Origin: Thinopyrum elongatum
Lineage: Eukaryota > Streptophyta > Magnoliopsida > Poales > Poaceae
Assembly (NCBI GenBank): GCA_011799875.1
Contig: CM022303.1
Location: 547,663,368-547,727,367, forward strand
Reading direction: 5' to 3'
DNA length: 64,000 nt
Shown: positions 47,101-59,700 of the stretch, in pieces
Layout: each line of letters begins with the position of its first letter
Numbering within the stretch: the stretch's first letter is position 1
Translations under genes and position numbers: made by a program
Notes under the pieces: generated by a model
Databases searched by the model: none
The model's input: only the letters and a program-made list of their open reading frames with translations
Told to the model about the DNA's origin: nothing

Positions 47101-48273
47101 GTTCGTTACTCGTCGGGATCGGAGCTGGGAGGCGCAAAACGAGCAGCGCGAGATGGCTACAGCGTCTACTCGATGCGGCGAATGCAACGGGCTTGGTTGC
47201 GAGGCCGTTTGGTCGCCGGATCGACGCCGGCGACGAGCAGTGGCGGAGGCAGGGGCTCGGCCTCAGCGGAGCAGCAGTTAGGGATGGCTCGAGGAGGCAG
47301 GGGAGGGTGCGTCACGCGCAGGAGCTCACCGGGGGAGCGTGGGAACTGGGTAGTGGGCTCGGGGTGGACCGGTGGCGTAGATCGACGGCGAGGTTGATGC
47401 GGTGGCCGAGGCGGAGGCGAGGAACAATGCAGCGTCGCGAGGGGCTCCCGGGCTCGATCCGGCAGCGTAGACGAAGCGGAGGAGCGAGGCGGAGCTCGTG
47501 GACACGTCGGCGGGGAGAAAAGGTGGTGGTGGCCGCGAGCTTCAACGGAGGCCGATCATGGCGGCGCTGGGCGAGGTGGGGAACGAGGGAGGGGGGGCGA
47601 ACGGGGCGGCTAGGGTTTGTCCACGGGGTCGAGAGGTGGCCTTTGTAGGCGTCCGCGGCGCGCGGCGCGCGCTGTCGAGCGTAGGCGAGGGGGGTCCGGG
47701 TGCGCGCGCGTTCGACAGCGAGGGCGCGAGTGAGCAGTGAGGTAGGTGACGGCGCCAGGTGGGTTGGGCCGCGCTGTAGCAGTAGGCCTAAGTGCACAGT
47801 AGAGCTTTAGGCCTTTTTCTATTTTCCTTTTTCTGTTTTCTTTTCTTTTCTGTTTTGCTAATTGTTTGGGCCCTAAATGAATTTTGTAAAAAGTGTGACC
47901 TAGTCCATAATTAGCAGTGCATTATACCCTAACACCAAAAACTAGCTTGGGCAAAACATAATTTCATATTTGATTTAGATTAAATAAAAGGTTATTAAAT
48001 ATTGTTTTCAGCCACTGTTAGAGGATGTTTGAGTTACTTAATTAATTTATTAAATGTTGGTTACAATTTTAGACTAGTCTCTGGAATATTTGCTATTTAT
48101 TGAACATTTTAGTTTCTGTGTTTGAACAACTTTTATTTTCCACTTAATTTAATTTGAATTTTGACTTAGGAGTTGAAATGCAAGATGATGCCAATGATGA
48201 TTTGGCACTGTTAATCATGCTGACTTGTCATTATCCAAAGTGATTACTGTGGCTAATGACATGGGGTGTTACA
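44177..48273 (-). repeat. Element C, 5' LTR
   Basis: On the minus strand it runs from TGTAACACCCC (48273) to CGGGGGCGTCACA (44177). It matches 34174-38294 with scattered differences. The motif array is near 45555-45760 and the tail frame near 44460-44560. Confidence 0.93.
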
Positions 48274-48278
48274 AACGT

Positions 48279-49100
48279 ACTGCAGTGCTCGAATGTCTTT
48301 GCCAAGCTTGTTGAAGGTCATGCTCCTCCGGTGAACTTCGAGGTCAATGGGCGCCACTACAACAAGGTATACTACCTAGCAGATGACATCTATCCGAGAT
48401 GGTCCACATTTGTGAAGACTATCTCAAACCCTGTGCCAGGAGGCAAGAACTCGTACTTTGCCAAGTGTCAGGAGGCTTGCAGGAAGGATGTCGAGCGGGC
48501 ATTTGGTGTGCTCCAATCTCAATTTGTTGTTATCCGGTACCCCGCTCTGACCTGGTCAAAAGATCAAATGTGGGAAGTCATGACTTGCTGTGTCATCTTG
48601 CACAACATCTCTGCTCCTATAAAAACCTGAGTTGGTGATGATGGTGTGCCGGCCATCTTTCACCAATAGCCGTCGGATCTAGATCTGACGCATACAAAGC
48701 AAACTGCTACAATTTTGCAAAAAGATGCCTGCACTTGTTTCCATATTTACAAACAACTCCTTGTCTCTCACAATCAGCCTTATCTCTTCCCCACCACATC
48801 CGGAAGGCCATGGAACAATCTGGTGTGATGGCCGCTATCGGCGCGGTCCACCCCCAATCTTGGTGTTCCGTGCAATGCACGGGCATCTTACTAGTGATCA
48901 TTGAGAGTGAGTAGGAAGAGCCAGTGTTTGACACTGAACCATATTACAGGCAGGGTCCTCTTGCCCAAGTTGATCACCAGCTACCGGTAACCTGGACTGC
49001 CTTCCTCAATATGCGTCAGGAGATCCGAGACCCATAAGTGCATCAAGAACTGCAGCACGATCTAGTGGAGCACCTATGGAGGCTCAAGGGCAATGCCTAG
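48279..49100 (+). pseudogene. Harbinger transposase, C-terminal part (split by Helitron)
   Basis: After element C the transposase frame resumes at 48279 ([13 protein letters not shown]), runs through the region with the catalytic glutamate ([13 protein letters not shown]) and reaches CCVILHN at 48607. The Helitron interrupts the next codon. The frame returns at 48895 with IIESE, PVFDTEPYY and VHQELQHDLVEHLW, ending at a TAG (49098-49100). Two further stop codons lie in this last part: a TAG after IIESE and a TAA after EIRDP. Together with the N-terminal part this is a complete but broken DDE transposase. Confidence 0.88.
48608..48894 (+). mobile_element. Non-autonomous mini-Helitron (287 bp)
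   Basis: It begins TCTCTGCTCC and ends CTAG, preceded by the hairpin CCGTGC-AAT-GCACGG (48868-48882) eight bases before the terminus. Those are the hallmarks of a Helitron. The flanks are A on the left and T on the right, and removing the element restores an uninterrupted methionine codon in the transposase (HN-M-IIE). It has no coding capacity. Confidence 0.9.
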
Positions 49101-49417
49101 CTCGACGTGTGATGAAATATGAGTTTTTATTTGTGTTCAAATTATGAGTTTGATTCGTCGAACTATTTGATTTGTATTGATTTCTGTGATGAACTATGTG
49201 CTAAAAAATAGTTTGTGTTGAATTTATGCCCAAGCATGCCGAAAATGGGCCGTAATTGGGCCAATTTGCGCCGAAAGTGGACCGAAATCGGCGGCTGGGG
49301 GCGACCTTGGGTCAGCGACTGGGAACCATACCACCCCCACGCCGATTTTATCGCCGGTTGGCCTCCAGGCGGCGCTGTTTCAAGCACCTGGGGGCCGAAC
49401 GGCCGGAGATGCCCTTA

Positions 49418-51584
49418 TACCTCTGTTTCAGAACATCTGTCCTACACGCACATGTGTAAGAGCCGGAAGACTATTGTGACGCTTGATGGAGTCATATTAT
49501 TCATGTTTTTTTTCTTCTGGGCAATCGGCGAGAGCTTTACCTTTCTATATATATTATTTTTTCGATCAGTTAATAAGGAAAGTTGGCCGAACCCATACAA
49601 TAAAGAAATACACACCAGCCCCGAGGTTGCGTACCGATCGAGCCGACGACTCCACCGCCAAGTGACCAGAGTCAACACCCTATAACACGACCAGGAACCA
49701 CCGCTCCGCTTACGAAGAACATATACACAATGGCCACGAGGTCGCGCACCAGCCGAGCCAACGACTCTACCACTCAAGTGACCAGAGCCAACATCCTACA
49801 AACAACTCCGGAGCCACCACTCTGGCTTCTACACCGTCCCCAAGGTCATGCACCTACCTAGATGATGACAAAACTACAAGAAAACACGACACACTGCCAT
49901 CAGGCAAAAGACTAGACCTACAAGGCGATGCCCCTGTGGAATGGGCGACGGGTACCGCAGCCGCTCGCTCTGACCAAAGCTGAAACTTGGGTTTTCATCC
50001 GGAGAGCTCTAGACCCGAATGACAGGGGAGGTGAAGGGGCTCCTGGACAACACCTCCAAAGAGGGCAACGACGTCCTAGGACGCCGCCGTCGCCGACATC
50101 AACCGAAGTTAGTGCGAGGGTATTCACCTGGAGCTCACCATACCCCATATCATAGCGTCATGCCCAACCAATTACCGAACCACAATATCCATGCCCCCCC
50201 AATAGCTTGCCGCCACCACCAACAACCACCACCAGAGCCAAGATGTCGAGCGAAGGATAGGGAAAGAGGACCACCACAACACCTTCAACAAGGAGATCGT
50301 TGCACAAAGGCAATTCTGCTGCAGCCTCCGGCCACAACCGGAGAAGGATTTCTCCTGTCCTACACCTCTCTCCAGCCACCCTGGATTTGCAAGTTCACTG
50401 CCGCCACACCGTAACCTCCCTAGAGACAGAACAACATGTAGTAATAAACATACGGCGTGGGCCACTCCCAGCTGGTCTTGTTTTGTTTTACTTTGAGTAC
50501 AAAGATCACACCAAACCAGACCTTGAATTTGATGGACCTAACTAGCTTGTTGGCAAATTTAGAAGAACGTACAGATGGCCCAATTTAGTATATGTAGATG
50601 TCTTGCAATTCAATATTCAGATTTGATCCCGATTTCACAAGATATTTGTAGTGAGTCCCCTTGTCTTGGATGTACTTGCATGGACATGTTTAGTTAGGGC
50701 CCAAGTATCATTACTAATGCAGTCCGCATCAAGAGGTTTGGATCGAGTGATTCTAAGAATATGGCCGAAAATATGCTTGGATTTGAGTTTGTTTTTATTC
50801 CACCTACAGTTCATGACTCACCCTAACAACAAAAATGGAATCATGAATAAATTTCTATACCAATCCGAAACTGAGTTGTAGACTTGATACAGTTGACCCA
50901 ATTCGTCCAAATGGAGAGATCATCTCCTATTGGTCCTTGCTTGATCGTGACTTGTAGTAGAGAGTGGTCATGTAGCAAATGATCTAAACAGTCATTGCAT
51001 AAAGGGTCTAGAGTTGCACACATCCTCTACCTGCGCTAGTGCTTCATCATTGGCATGACCCTTGTTCGTGAAGTGCATCACATAACACAAATCATAGGTG
51101 GGAAAAAGTTATGATTCATCCCTTTCCTATTGGAGTTCTCACCTCCACATTGCTCATCACACTCATTGTTTTCTTTCTCATCTTTCATGACTTCTCTAAT
51201 TTTAATGATGACGAGATTGCTTTTTTTGCTTGTTCGGCAGGTCTATTGCACACTCGCAACCGAATATATTTATATGATTTCTTACCAAATAAAATACTCA
51301 AACATTAATAGACCACCAATTTTTTTGAAGGATTTACATGTTGGTTTCTACTCTTTTGTTAAGACGATCCCATAGTGTGTAGTGCCATAAACTAGTATCA
51401 TACACATGCTACTAGAGTATGATATTACCCCTCCCCCCAATGCATATTATGATTCACTAGTACCATATTGTCACAATTTTAATTTATTTCATTAATCTCA
51501 ATATAAAATCATGGTTAGGATATATTTCTTCTTAACATTTTTTGTTTGATGCGCTACGATATTGTACCATCCATCTCTCTTGTT
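49418..51584. other. Unclassified intergenic DNA, no gene
   Basis: An imperfect tandem repeat (about 49619-49850, period about 105-115 bp) shares CGAGGT.GCG.ACC, CCAACGACTC and AAGTGACCAGAG. The GC-rich part 49920-50420 has overlapping frames on both strands and resembles repetitive leader or LINE-like Triticeae sequence, but I cannot classify it. 50450-51584 is AT-rich without a recognisable feature. Confidence 0.5.
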
Positions 51585-51720
51585 GATGCAATTTCAAAGG
51601 GGGAAAGGGGGCGAGTTTAGTTCTAGATTCATCCTAGCTAAATCCATCATGCTTGTTACATGACATCTAGAGGCTTCCATATTTATAACCAAGGCAGGAA
51701 ACAACGCACATGTGTACTTA
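51585..51720 (+). promoter_or_regulatory. Promoter-like segment, copy 2
   Basis: It aligns with 31766-31930: GATGCA.TTT, GAGTTT.GTTCTAG, ATCC..CA.GCTTG, GTTACATGAC.T.TAGA and TATTTATAACC.AGGCAG recur in order. The TATA-like sequence is at about 51679-51690. No gene follows; the next feature is element D. Confidence 0.4.
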
Positions 51721-51966
51721 ATCATACCCCTTTCTTAGCAAGAAGGCATTTGCCTATTAATGAGACCCTTACAACCGACAATACAACACAATACCATACC
51801 ACCCAACACACAAAATGAAACATCAAGATACAAAAGTTCCAAGGAGAGGCCTCCAAGCACAACCCCTGATCGAATCTAGCTCACGCTGCGAGCACCACCA
51901 TCGAGGCCACAAAACCTTCAACATGCAGAAAAGAATCTATTGGCTACCACGCCGTACCATCCATAC
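51721..51966. other. Unclassified sequence before element D
   Basis: This is AC-rich sequence (CAACACAATACC, CACCCAACACACAAAATG). It holds no ORF and no terminus that I can recognise. Confidence 0.4.
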
Positions 51967-52692
51967 TGTCGGCGTGTGACACCTATGGGATCCCAAAGGA
52001 CCCCTTTACGATTCGGCAGGGAGAGAGGTATGCACAAAGAGCAGAACCAACGATCAACGCGGGGTGATTTTACCCAGGTTCGGGCCGCTGATCAGCGTAA
52101 AACCCTACTCCTGCCTTGTTTATTATGAGTGTTCTTGAGCCCAGGCTCCAGGAGCGCTTGCGATGAACAGTATGTTCAAAGAGCAGCTACGCATGCAGAA
52201 TGGGCCAGAAGATCCTCCTCCCTGTAGCAGTTGCCTTGGGCCTCCTTTTATATGCTCAAAGGGGTCACCACAGTGGCAGAATGTATATACATTGAGGTGT
52301 AAAGTAGCTACAGGGTTATCATACCTAGCCACTGACGGATTAGGACGAATGCATTTAATGCACCGCGAGGTGTCCGTTTAGGTGTCCTCACTTTCTTGGG
52401 GATGGAAAAAGGGGCCATCCCATCAGCACCGCTTAAGCTCTCCTCCACTGGCGCGTTGCCACGCATCCAGAGAAGGACCCAGAATGTCAGGTTTGTTGCC
52501 GTGCCGAAGCGGTGGCACAGTGGCAGAATCTTGCCGGACGCCGAATCTTGCCGGGCCTCGCAGGCCACCCCGGCAAGATCTTGCCGGGGAGGCTGGCTTT
52601 CGGTCTTCAATTCTTCTTATCTGCTGATCCTCAAATCCTTGACTTGAGTGTTTCTTCAATAACTTGAGTTATCCTCTAACTGCTCCCCGACA
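51967..52692 (+). repeat. Element D, 5' LTR (candidate)
   Basis: TGTCGG at the start and CCGACA at 52687-52692 give TG...CA ends. The segment includes GGTGATTTTACCCAGGTTCGGGCC-like sequence, familiar from Triticeae LTRs. TGGTCGCGAG four bases after the end could be the primer-binding site, but I cannot match it to a tRNA. The end is inferred without a second copy. Confidence 0.65.
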
Positions 52693-53003
52693 AGCCTGGT
52701 CGCGAGTATGGCTACAACTGCCCGTGCACAAGTACGGGGTACTAATGGCCCAGTACTTAGTACACAGACAGGAGCCCCCCGGCCTAGGCCACACATGAGT
52801 GCAAGGCGTTGTTGGGCTAGGCCCAAACAGTGCACGGGCACGCGTGGCAGGGGATTAACTGCTCGTAAATATCCCTCTTACTATGCCCCCCACTACGCGC
52901 GCTGAATGCGCGACGTGGGAAGCGTGCATCGAAAGGCTGCAACTGCAACGTGCCTGCAGAGGCGTATTCACATTGGGGAGTAAAAGAGGCGGCCTCGCAC
53001 CTT

Positions 53004-53020
53004 CCCCATAAAAAGGGAAA
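53004..53020 (+). promoter_or_regulatory. TATA-like sequence before the element D ORF
   Basis: CCCCATAAAAAGGG lies about 160 bases upstream of the ORF's ATG, outside the candidate LTR. It suggests an internal start for the ORF transcript. Confidence 0.4.
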
Positions 53021-53724
53021 CTGCAGAGGCACAGCCTATTTACCCCCCTCTTCTTCTCAATCTGGCCTCCGCCATTATGTTCCCCTCTCGAGCTCAAAGC
53101 CAGACTTCCCCTCATCCGCCCTTCGCTTCCGCACCCACTCTATCCTCAGCCTTCGCCTTCGCAATCGCCATGCCGCCCAAGGCTAGCAAGGGCAAAGGCA
53201 AGAGCAAGGAGACGAAGGTCGATGTCCCGGAGAGCGAGCTGGTGAAGTTGCGGAAAAAGTTCGTCGTCTTCGCTCCGACGCTCGATGCGAGGGCCTTGAA
53301 GAACCAGTACCAATGCATGTCGGCGAAGGAGACGCAAGCTCACCCCGCAATGCGCATGATTCCAGGTTCTTGTTCCAAGAGCGGTCCTGACAGATACCAC
53401 TTCTTCACCGCTTATTTCTATTGCGGACTCTGTCCTCCATTCTCTGATTTCTTCAATGATATTATGTACACATACGGCTTCCATCTTCTTGATTTCACGC
53501 CGAACGCCATAATGTGTATGTCTGTCTTCGCTCATCTCTGCGAAAACTTTGCCGGAGTAGTTCCCAACACCGCCCTTTTCTGCCATTATTTCATTCCTCG
53601 CATCCAAAAGGGGGAAGCCCTTTCCGGTTCTATCACCTGGATTCCACGGGCTTGGAATAAGGAGATATACCCAGATGGAGTTTACCGCAAGAAGTGGGAT
53701 GAATGGCAGCCTGAGTGGTGCTGG

Positions 53725-55441
53725 TGTTGGAAATATGCCCTAGAGGCAATAATAAAATGGTTATTATTATATTTCCTTGTTCATGATAATTGTCTGTTAT
53801 TCATGCTATAATTGTGTTATCCGGAAATCGTAATGCATGTGTGAATACATAGACCACAACATGTCCCTAGTAAGCCTCTAGTTGACTAGCTCGTTGATCA
53901 ATAGATGGTTACGGTTTCCTGACCATGGACATTGGATGTCATTGATAACGGGATCACATCATTAGGAGAATGATGTGATGGACAAGACCCAATCCTAAGC
54001 CTAGCACTAGATCGTGTAGTTCGTTTGCTAAAGCTTTTCCAATGTCAAGTAACTTTTCCTTAGACCATGAGATTGTGCAACTCCCGGATACCATAGGAGT
54101 GCTTTGGGTGTACCAAACGTCACAACGTAACTGGGTGGCTATAAAGGTGCACTACGGGTATCTTCGAAAGTGTCTGTTGGGTTGGCACGAATCGAGAATG
54201 GGATTTGTCACTCCGTGTGACGGAGAGGTACCTCTGGGCCCACTCGGTAGGACATCATCATAATGAGCTCAATGTGATCAAGGAGTTGTTCACAGGATGA
54301 CGTGTTACGGAAACGAGTAAAGAGACTTGCCGGTAACGAGATTGAACAAGGTATCGGTATACCGACGATCGAATCTCGGGCAAGTATCGTACCGATAGAC
54401 AAAGGGAATTGCGTACGGGATTGATTGAATCCTCGACATCGTGGTTCATTCGATGAGATCATCGAGGAGCATGTGGGAGCCAACATGGGTATCCAGATCC
54501 CGCTGTTGGTTATTGACTGGAGAGTCGTCTCGGTCATGTATGCGTGTCTCCCGAACCCGTAGGGTCTACACACTTAAGGTTCGGTAACGCTAGGGTTGTA
54601 GAGATATTAGTATGCGGTAACCCGAAAGTTGTTCGGAGTCCCGGATGAGATCCCGGACGTCACGAGGAGTTCCGGAATGGTCCGGAGGTAAAGAATTGTA
54701 TATAGGAAGTCCAGTTTCGGCCACCGGGAAGGTTTCGGGGGTAATCGGTATTGTACCGGGACCACCGGAAGGGTCCCGGGGGTCCACCGGGTGGGGCCAC
54801 CTATCCCGGAGGGCCCCATGGGCTGAAGTGGGAAGGGAACCAGCCCCTGGTGGGCTGGTGCGCCCCCCTATGGGCCTCCCCTGCGCCTAGGGTTGGGAAC
54901 CCTAGGGGTGGGGGGCGCCTCCACCTGGCTTGGGGGGCAAGCCACCCCCTTGGCCGCCGCCCCTCCCCTCAGATTGGATCTGAGGGGGCCGGCCCCCCCT
55001 CCCCTTCCCCCTATAAATAGTGGAGGGGTGGGAGGGAGGACACACCCCAGCCCCTGGCGCCTCCCTCTCCTCCCGTGACACCTCTCCCTCTCGTTGGTGC
55101 TTGGTGAAGCCCTGCCGAGATCCCGCTGCTTCCACCACCACGCCGTCGTGCTGCTGGATCCTCATCAACCTCTCCTTCCCCCTTGCTGGATCAAGAAGGA
55201 GGAGACGTCTCTCCCAACCGTACGTGTGTTGAACACGGAGGTGCCGTCCATTCGGCGCTCGGTCATCGGTGATTTGGATCACGACGAGTACGACTCCATC
55301 AACCCCGTTCTCTTGAACGCTTCCGCTCGCGATCTACAAAGGTATGTAGATGCACTCCCCTCTCTCTCGTTGCTAGATGACTCCATAGATTGATCTTGGT
55401 GATGCGTAGAAAATTTTAAAATTCTGCTACGATCCCCAACA
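53725..55441 (+). repeat. Copia element, 5' LTR
   Basis: A 1717-bp LTR with TG...CA ends and a TATA box TATAAATA at 55012-55019, so transcription should start a few tens of bases further on. Short frames in it are shadows. Confidence 0.95.
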
Positions 55442-55442
55442 G

Positions 55443-55455
55443 TGGCATCATGAGC
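55443..55455 (+). promoter_or_regulatory. Primer-binding site of the copia element
   Basis: TGGCATCATGAGC follows the LTR after one base and resembles the initiator tRNA-Met complement TGGTATCAGAGC, as is usual for this group. Confidence 0.7.
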
Positions 55456-56724
55456 TAGGTCTATGCGTAGTATCTTGCACGAGTAGAACACAAAGTAGTT
55501 GTGGGCGTCGATTTGTCAATCTTCTTGCCGTTACTAGTCTTATCTTGATTCGGCGGCACTGTGGGATGAAGCGGCCCGGACCGACCTTACACGTACGCTT
55601 ACGTGAGACAGGTTCCACCGACTGACATGCACTATTTGCATAAGGTGGCTAGCGGGTGTCTGTCTCTCCCACTTTAGTCGGATCGGATTCGATGAACAGG
55701 GTCCTTATGAAGGGTAAATAGAAATTGGCATATCACGTTGTGGTTTTGGCGTAGGTAAGAAACGTTCTTGCTAGAAACCTATAGCAGCCACATAAAAACT
55801 TGCAACAACAATTAGAGGACGTCTAACTTGTTTTTGCAGCAAGTGCTTTGTGATGTGATATGGCCAAAGGATGTGATGAATGATATATGTGATGTATGAG
55901 ATGATCATGTTCTTGTAATAGGAATCACGACTTGCATGTCGATGAGTATGACAACCGGCAGGAGCCATAGGAGTTGTCTTAATTTATTATATGACCTGCG
56001 TGTCATTGAAATTCGCCATGTAATTACTTTACTTTATTGCTAACTGTTAGCCGTAGTAGTAGAAGTAATAGTTGGCGAGACAACTTCATGAAGACACGAT
56101 GATGGAGATCATGATGATGGAGATCATGGTGTCATGCCGGTGACGATGATGATCATGGAGCCCCGAAGATGGAGATCAAAAGGAGCGAAGTGATAATGGC
56201 CATATCATGTCACTATTTTGATTGCATGTGATGTTTATCATGTTTTTGCATCTTATTTGCTTAGAACGACGGTAGCATATAAGATGATCCCTCACTAAAA
56301 TTTCAAGAAAGTGTTCCCCCTAACTGTGCACCGTTGCGAAGGTTCGTTGTTTCGAAGCACTACGTGTTGATCGGGTGTGATAGATTCTAACGTTCGAATA
56401 CAACGGGTGTAAGCCAGATTTACACAGCAATACACTTAGGTTGACTTGACAAGCCTAGCATGTACAGACATGGCCTCGGAGCACAAGAGACCGAAAGGTC
56501 GAACATGAGTCGTATAGAAGATACGATCAACATGGAGATGTTCACCGTTGATGACTAGTCCGTCTCACGTGATGATTGGACACGGCCTAGTCGATTCGGA
56601 TCATGTATCACTTAGATGACGAGAGGGATGTCTATCTGAGTGGGAGTTCATTACATAATTTGATTAGATGAACTTAATTGTCATGAACTTAGTCTAAATG
56701 TTACATATCTACCTCGTAGATCAA
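55456..56724 (+). other. Copia element leader
   Basis: A 1.27-kb untranslated leader between primer-binding site and gag, with a GATGATGGAGATCATG repeat cluster at about 56098-56180. No ORF belongs to it. Confidence 0.8.
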
Positions 56725-59700
56725 ATGGCCAACGCTAATGTTACCCTCAACTTCAACGCGTTCCTAGAAAAAAACAAGCTGAAAGACGATGGTAGCAACT
56801 ATGCGGACTGGGTCCGTAACCTGAGGATTATCCTCATAGCTGCCAAGAAATCATATGTCCTTGAAGCACCGTTAGGTGGCCCACCTGCTCTCCCAGCACT
56901 GCCAGACGATTTGAACGTTTGGCAGACACGCACCGATGATTACTCCTTCGTTCAGTGCAGCATGCTCTTCAGCTTAGAACCGGGGCTCCAAAAGCGTTTT
57001 GAGCATCACGGAGCATATGAGATGTTCGAAGAGCTGAAAATGGTTTTCCAAGCTCATGCCCGGATCGAGAGATATGAAGTCTCCGATAAGTTCTACAGCT
57101 GTAAGATGGAGGAAAATAGTTCTGTCAGCGAGCACATACTCAAAATGTCTGGGTTGCACAGCCGCTTGTCTCAGCTGGGGATTAATCTCCCGGATGACGC
57201 GGTCATTGACAGAATCCTCCAGTCGCTTCCACCTAGCTACAAGAGCTTTGTGATGAACTTCAACATGCAGGGGATGGAAAAGACCATTCCTGAGGTATAT
57301 GCGATGCTGAAGTCAGCGGAGGCAGAGATCAGAAAGGAACATCAAGTGTTGATGGTGAATAAAACCACTAAGTTCAAGAAGGGCAAGGGTAAGAAGAACT
57401 TCAAGAAGGACGGCAAGGGAGTTGCCGCGCCCGGTAAGCCAGCTGCCGGGAAGAAGTCAAAGAATGGACCCGAGCCTGAGACTGAGTGCTTTTATTGCAA
57501 GGGAACCGGTCACTGGAAGCGGAATTGCCCCAAGTACTTAGCAGATAAGAAGGCCGGCAATACCAAAGGTATATGTGATATACATGTAATTGATGTGTAC
57601 CTTACCAGCACTCGTAGTAGTTCCTGGGTATTTGATACCGGTGCGGTTGCTCATATTTGTAACTCAAAGCAGGAACTGCGGAATCAGCGTAGACTGGCAA
57701 AGGACGAGGTGACGATGCGCGTCGGGAATGGTTCCAAGGTCGATGTGATCGCCGTCGGCACGCTACCTCTACATCTACCTACGGGATTAGTTTTAAACCT
57801 CAATAATTGTTATTTAGTGCCAGCTTTGAGCATGAACATTGTATCTGGATCTCGCTTAATGCGAGATGGCTACTCATTTAAATCTGAGAATAATGGTTGT
57901 TCTATTTATATGAGAGATATGTTTTATGGTCATGCCCCGCTGGTGAATGGTTTATTTTTATTGAATCTCGAACGTGATGTTACACATGTTTATAATGTGA
58001 ATGCCAAGAAATGCAAGGTTGATAACGATAGTCCCACATACTTGTGGCACTGCCGCCTTGGTCATATCGGTGTTAAACGCATGAAGAAACTCCATGCAGA
58101 TGGACTTTTGGAGTCTCTTGATTATGAATCATTTGACAGATGCGAACCATGCCTCTTGGGCAAGATGACCAAGACTCCGTTCTCCGGAACAATGGAGCGA
58201 GCAACCAACTTATTGGAGATCATACATACTGATGTGTGTGGTCCAATGAGTGTTGAGGCTCGCGGTGGTTATCGTTATGTTCTCACCCTCACCGATGATT
58301 TGAGTAGATATGGGTATGTCTACTTGATGAAGCACAAGTCTGAGACCTTTGAAAAGTTCAAGGAATTTCAGAGTGAGGTTGAGAATCAACGTGACAAGAA
58401 AAATAAAGTTCTTACGATCAGATCGTGGAGGAGAATATTTGAGTCATGAATTTGGCACGCACTTAAGGAAATGTGGAATTGTTTCACAACTCACGCCGCC
58501 TGGAACACCTCAGCGTAATGGTGTGTCCGAACGTCGTAATCGCACTCTATTGGATATGGTGCGATCTATGATGTCTCTTACCGATTTACCGCTATCCTTT
58601 TGGGGTTATGCTTTAGAGACTGCCGCATTCACTTTAAATAGGGCACCGTCAAAATCCGTTGAGACGACACCGTATGAATTATGGTTTGGGAAGAAACCTA
58701 AGCTGTCGTTTCTGAAAGTTTGGGGATGCGATGCTTATGTGAAGAAACTTCAACCAGAGAAGCTCGAACCCAAGTCGGAAAAATGCGTATTCATAGGATA
58801 CCCTAAGGAAACTATTGGGTATACCTTCTACCTAAGATCCGAGGGCAAGATCTTTGTTGCCAGGAATGGATCCTTTCTAGAGAAAGAGTTTCTCTCGAAA
58901 GAAGTAAGTGGGAGGAAAGTGGAGCTTGATGAGATGACCCTCGAACCGGAGAGTAGCGCAGCACAGGAAAATGTTTCTGCGGAGCCTACACCGGCTAGAG
59001 AGGTAGTTATTGATAATGATCATGATCAAGCTACCACTGAAGTTCGAAGGTCCACGAGGACACGTTCCGCACCAGAGTGGTATGGCAATCCTGTCCTGGA
59101 AATCATGTTGTTAGACAACAGTGAACCTTCGAACTATGAAGAAGCGATGGCGGGCCCGGATTCCGACAAATGGCTTGAAGCCATGAAATCCGAGATAGGA
59201 TCCATGTATGAAAACGAAGTATGGACTTTGACTGGCTTGCCCGATGATCGGCAAGCCATAGAAAATAAATGGATCTTTAAGAAGAAGACTGACGCGGATG
59301 GTAATGTGACCATCTATAAGGCTCGGCTTGTCGCTAAGGGTTATCGACAAGTTCAAGGGGTTGACTACGATGAGACTTTCTCACCCGTAGCGAAGCTGAA
59401 ATCCGTCAGAATCATGTTAGCAATTGCCGCATACTATGATTATGAGATATGGCAAATGGACGTCAAAACGGCATTCCTTAATGGTTTTCTTAAGGAAGAG
59501 TTGTATATGATACAACCGGAAGGTTTTGTCGACCCTGAGAATGCTGACAAGGTATGCAAGCTCCAGCGCTCAATCTATGGGCTGGTGCAAGCATCTCGGA
59601 GTTGGAACATTCGCTTTGATGAGATGATCAAAGCGTTTGGGTTCACACAGACTTATGGAGAAGCCTGTGTTTACAAGAAAGTTAGTGGGAGCTCTGTAGC

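Larger units (their letters stand above)
34174..48273 (-). mobile_element. Element C: Tekay-type Ty3/gypsy retrotransposon
   Basis: A 14.1-kb minus-strand element bounded by AACGT on both sides (34169-34173 and 48274-48278). It has LTRs of 4121 and 4097 bp, an iMet primer-binding site, an extra ORF, gag-pol and a polypurine tract. The LTRs differ by scattered substitutions and small indels, visibly more than those of E. Coding lesions (three in gag-pol, one in the extra ORF) show it is dead. It inserted into the catalytic core of the Harbinger transposase. Confidence 0.95.
32927..49414 (+). mobile_element. PIF/Harbinger DNA transposon, split by elements C and a Helitron
   Basis: The ends are imperfect inverted repeats (GAGCATCCCCAGCCG against GGGCATCTCCGGCCG) flanked by TTA at 32924-32926 and 49415-49417. 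Without its insertions the element is about 2.1 kb. It encodes one DDE transposase in plus orientation, preceded by a GC-rich leader (32927-33409). No second (Myb-like) ORF was seen. It is inactive because its transposase is interrupted and carries stop codons. Confidence 0.88.

Noticed and set aside
49928..50545. Proline/histidine-rich frames as a gene
   Set aside because: Overlapping frames on both strands, no domain, and resemblance in style to repetitive GC-rich leader sequences.
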